Source of the DNA: MWBF01 sp964614645
GTDB taxonomy: Bacteria > Chloroflexota > Anaerolineae > CG2-30-64-16
Length of the DNA: 26,669 bases
Reading direction: 5' to 3'
Assembly: GCA_964614645.1 (NCBI GenBank)
Contig: CAZTMA010000066.1
Coordinates: 1-26,669, forward strand
Shown here: positions 25,007 to 26,669 of the stretch, in pieces
Layout of the letters: each line of letters opens with the position of its first letter
Position numbering within the stretch: position 1 is the stretch's first letter
The notes under the pieces: model-generated
Database searches by the model: none
Told to the model about the DNA's origin: nothing
What the model saw: only the letters and a program-made list of their open reading frames with translations
Translations under genes and position numbers: made by a program

Positions 25007-26077
25007 GTGGCTCGATCTTTGACCGGCGTGTTTGCGCCGATTGTGACCCCATTCCGGCCGGCGGACGGCGCGATCGACCTGCCCTGGCTGCGGCAGCACA
25101 TCGCATATCTGGCCGCCCACGGCTGCACGGGCATCATTCCCTGCGGCACGAATGGCGAGGCTGCCTCGCTGAGCGTGGAAGAGCGCATCCAGGTGACGGA
25201 TGCGGCGCTGGCTGCGGCGCGGGAGCATGGCCTGGCCGTCATCGTCGGCACGGGCGCGAGCGCGCTGACCGACGCGGCGACGCTGACTCGCCATGCCTTC
25301 GCGCACGGGGCCGATGCCGTGCTGGTGATGCCGCCGTTCTACTTCAAGAAGCCGCCTGAGGCGGGTGTTGTCGCCTGGTTCCGCCGTGTTTGCGATGCAG
25401 CGGTGCCGCCGGGGAGCCGCATGCTGCTCTATCATATCCCCCAGACGACCGGCGTGCCCATCAGCGATGGCGTGCTCGACGCGCTGCTTGCCAGCCACGG
25501 CGAGGTGCTCTACGGGCTGAAGGACTCGACCGGCGACCCCGCTCAACTCGCACATTTCCGGGCAGCTTATCCACAGCTCGCCTATTACGCGGGCAACGAT
25601 CACCGGGTCGGGGAGGGGTGCGCGGCGGGCGGTGCAGGATCGATCACCGCAGGCGCCAACGTCTTCCCCGACCTCGTGAAGGCCGTGCAGGAGGCCGCGT
25701 GGCGTACGGCGGATGCAGGTAAGTTCGCATCTGAGGATGCGAACTCCGCAAGGCAACGGTTTGAGGAGTCCGCATCCTCAGATGCGGACGGTCTGAGCGC
25801 GGCGCCCGCATCCTCAGATGCGGAAGGCTTGAGCGCGGAGTCCGCATCCTCAGATGCGGACCGTGCACAGGCCACGTTGAGCGAGGCGCGCCGCCTGCTC
25901 GACTCCTGCCCGCTGCAGCCGGCGACGAAAGCCGCGCTGGCCGTGGTGGCCGGGCTGCCGGAAACCGCAGTGCGCCCGCCGCAGATCGAATTGACCGCCG
26001 ACCAACGCGCCGAACTGCGCGCCCAACTGCTCGCCCGGCTGCCCGGCTGGCGACCAAACAGGAGACCGACCGCATGA
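25007..26077 (+). CDS. DapA/NanA-family aldolase with in-frame repeat insertion
   Basis: A 356-residue TIM-barrel enzyme of the dihydrodipicolinate synthase / N-acetylneuraminate lyase family. PIVTPF (11-16), the pyruvate-carboxylate motif GTNGEAASL (47-55), YHIPQTTG (142-149) and the Schiff-base lysine in GLKDSTGD (Lys172) are all present. The family is usually about 290-300 residues. The excess is explained by about 48 residues (239-286) rich in ASSDAD-like repeats, encoded by four family A hairpins. The insert falls in the loop before the helix ATLSEARRLL, and the C-terminal helices and VRPP motif resume intact. The exact substrate is undetermined. GTG at 25007 has GGAGA 6 nt upstream. The stop overlaps the next gene by 4 nt (ATGA). 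Confidence 0.9.
   Translation: MARSLTGVFAPIVTPFRPADGAIDLPWLRQHIAYLAAHGCTGIIPCGTNGEAASLSVEERIQVTDAALAAAREHGLAVIVGTGASALTDAATLTRHAFAHGADAVLVMPPFYFKKPPEAGVVAWFRRVCDAAVPPGSRMLLYHIPQTTGVPISDGVLDALLASHGEVLYGLKDSTGDPAQLAHFRAAYPQLAYYAGNDHRVGEGCAAGGAGSITAGANVFPDLVKAVQEAAWRTADAGKFASEDANSARQRFEESASSDADGLSAAPASSDAEGLSAESASSDADRAQATLSEARRLLDSCPLQPATKAALAVVAGLPETAVRPPQIELTADQRAELRAQLLARLPGWRPNRRPTA
25723..25861. repeat. Family A: four hairpins inside the DapA-family gene
   Basis: Hairpins lie at 25723-25744 (GTTCGCATC-TGAG-GATGCGAAC), 25768-25789, 25806-25823 and 25840-25861 (the last three based on CCGCATC-CTCA-GATGCGG). Spacers are 16 to 23 bp. The total length keeps the frame. The second to fourth read Ala-Ser-Ser-Asp-Ala, the first (opposite orientation) Ala-Ser-Glu-Asp-Ala. 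Confidence 0.95.
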
Positions 26078-26586
26078 CTGTACCGACCATGCCCAGCGCG
26101 CCTGAATTTCTGTCCTGGCAGGATGTGGACAAGCTGATCGATTACCTGCTGCCCCAGTTGCGCGGGCCCTATGATGCCCTGCTGATGATTACGCGCGGCG
26201 GGCTGGTGCCCGGCGGCCTGATCGCGCACGCGCTGGAGATGAACTACGTACTGACGGCTGCCGTGCAGTTCCCCGAGGCCGGACAGGCGCGCCTGGCCTG
26301 GCCCCATTTTCTCCAGTTCCCGGAGGAGAAGCTCCTGCGCGACCGGCGAGTGCTCATCGTGGACGACATCTGGGCCAACGGGCGCACGATCACCACGGTC
26401 AAGGGGCGGATCGTCGCAGCGGGCGGCAAGCCGGAAGCCGCCGTGCTGCACTACAAGCCGGGCTCCAGCCTCTTCCGCAGCGGCCCAGACTACTATGCGG
26501 CCGTCACGGATCGCTTCATCGTCTACCCCTGGGAGATTCAACGCGGCCCCGACCGGCTCGATGAGGCCGTGCCGCAAATGAACTAG
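26074..26586 (+). CDS. Purine-type phosphoribosyltransferase (Gpt/HPRT-like)
   Basis: A 170-residue type I phosphoribosyltransferase, most like xanthine-guanine or hypoxanthine phosphoribosyltransferases. These salvage nucleobases with PRPP to nucleoside monophosphates. ITRGGLVPGGLIAHAL (39-54) is the conserved N-terminal loop region. The PRPP motif is VLIVDDIWANGRT (93-105), in which the usual DTGGT is ANGRT. PWEIQRGP near the end parallels Gpt. A role in regulated purine salvage is likely but the base is not determined. The ATG overlaps the aldolase stop (ATGA), so translation is coupled. Confidence 0.85.
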   Translation: MTVPTMPSAPEFLSWQDVDKLIDYLLPQLRGPYDALLMITRGGLVPGGLIAHALEMNYVLTAAVQFPEAGQARLAWPHFLQFPEEKLLRDRRVLIVDDIWANGRTITTVKGRIVAAGGKPEAAVLHYKPGSSLFRSGPDYYAAVTDRFIVYPWEIQRGPDRLDEAVPQMN

Positions 26587-26669
26587 GTGCCATCTTTTAG
26601 AGGGTATCTTACATCTTACCGTGATTGCTAATTTGCCAGCATCTGGCTGTGCCAAAGTGCAATCAGTGA
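26587..26669. other. AT-richer right edge, no gene recognised
   Basis: The 83 bp after the phosphoribosyltransferase stop are clearly less GC-rich than the rest. No hairpin, promoter or open frame stands out before the window ends. Confidence 0.6.

Overview
The window looks like a piece of a GC-rich Chloroflexota genome, most likely an Anaerolineae-type or related environmental lineage, and probably a metagenome-assembled contig. Three things suggest this. Several lipoproteins have long Thr-Pro linkers directly after the lipobox cysteine. Dense palindromic repeats, including GTGACAAGG-type, GCGCTTCAGCGCC-type and GCCACAGAG-type units, fill almost every gap between genes. The gene set (bactofilin, DUF4446, FtsK, an S1-domain protein and a DUF3048 lipoprotein) also fits. 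There is a 10-N scaffold gap at 808-817. No tRNA, rRNA, transposase, phage gene or CRISPR array was seen. The lineage is an inference from style, not from a marker gene.

Layout. 1-1677: a broken GT39/ArnT-like membrane glycosyltransferase with at least three lesions. 1898-3100 (-): an MFS transporter, divergent from a DUF3048 lipoprotein (3242-4447, +). 4448-4940: a tandem repeat array and two terminators. 4941-5834 (-): an MBL-fold hydrolase. 6050-11374 (-): a complete branched-chain amino-acid-type ABC importer in the order livJ-livH-livM-livG-livF, behind a near-consensus promoter and a leader of about 260 nt. 11864-12262 (+): a small membrane protein. 12434-14409 (-): prs, DUF4446 and bactofilin. 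14509-15120 (+): rdgB. 15191-21062 (-): a GNAT acetyltransferase, a membrane sensor ending in an HTH, an S1-domain protein and ftsK, possibly one transcription unit. 21237-22616 (+) and 22836-24203 (-): two convergent orphan sugar-type binding lipoproteins. 24285-26586 (+): a KynB-like cyclase-family hydrolase, a DapA-family aldolase and a purine-type phosphoribosyltransferase.

The most unusual feature is the repeat landscape. At least five palindromic families (A-E here) sit in the window, with two contrasting placements. Family A is a hairpin with stem variants of TCCGCATC/GATGCGGA and a 4-nt CTCA/TGAG loop. It has no stop codon in any frame on one strand and lies inside two reading frames: the glycosyltransferase, and an otherwise intact DapA-family enzyme that gains about 48 residues in a predicted surface loop. 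Families B, C and E carry TAG or TGA near their ends and lie on gene 3' ends, so that the repeat itself supplies or abuts the stop codon of rdgB, the DUF4446 gene, both sugar-binding lipoprotein genes, livF and the KynB-like gene. Family A stems show paired, pairing-preserving substitutions, which suggests the hairpin is maintained. This resembles in concept the Rickettsia palindromic elements and REP/BIME elements, but I recognise no described family.

How the genes work together: the Liv importer, the two solitary sugar-binding lipoproteins, the MFS carrier, and the amide-hydrolase/aldolase/phosphoribosyltransferase cluster suggest a heterotroph that scavenges amino acids, sugars and nucleobases. 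The prs-rdgB pair (divergent) covers PRPP supply and nucleotide-pool cleansing. FtsK and bactofilin cover chromosome segregation and the cytoskeleton.
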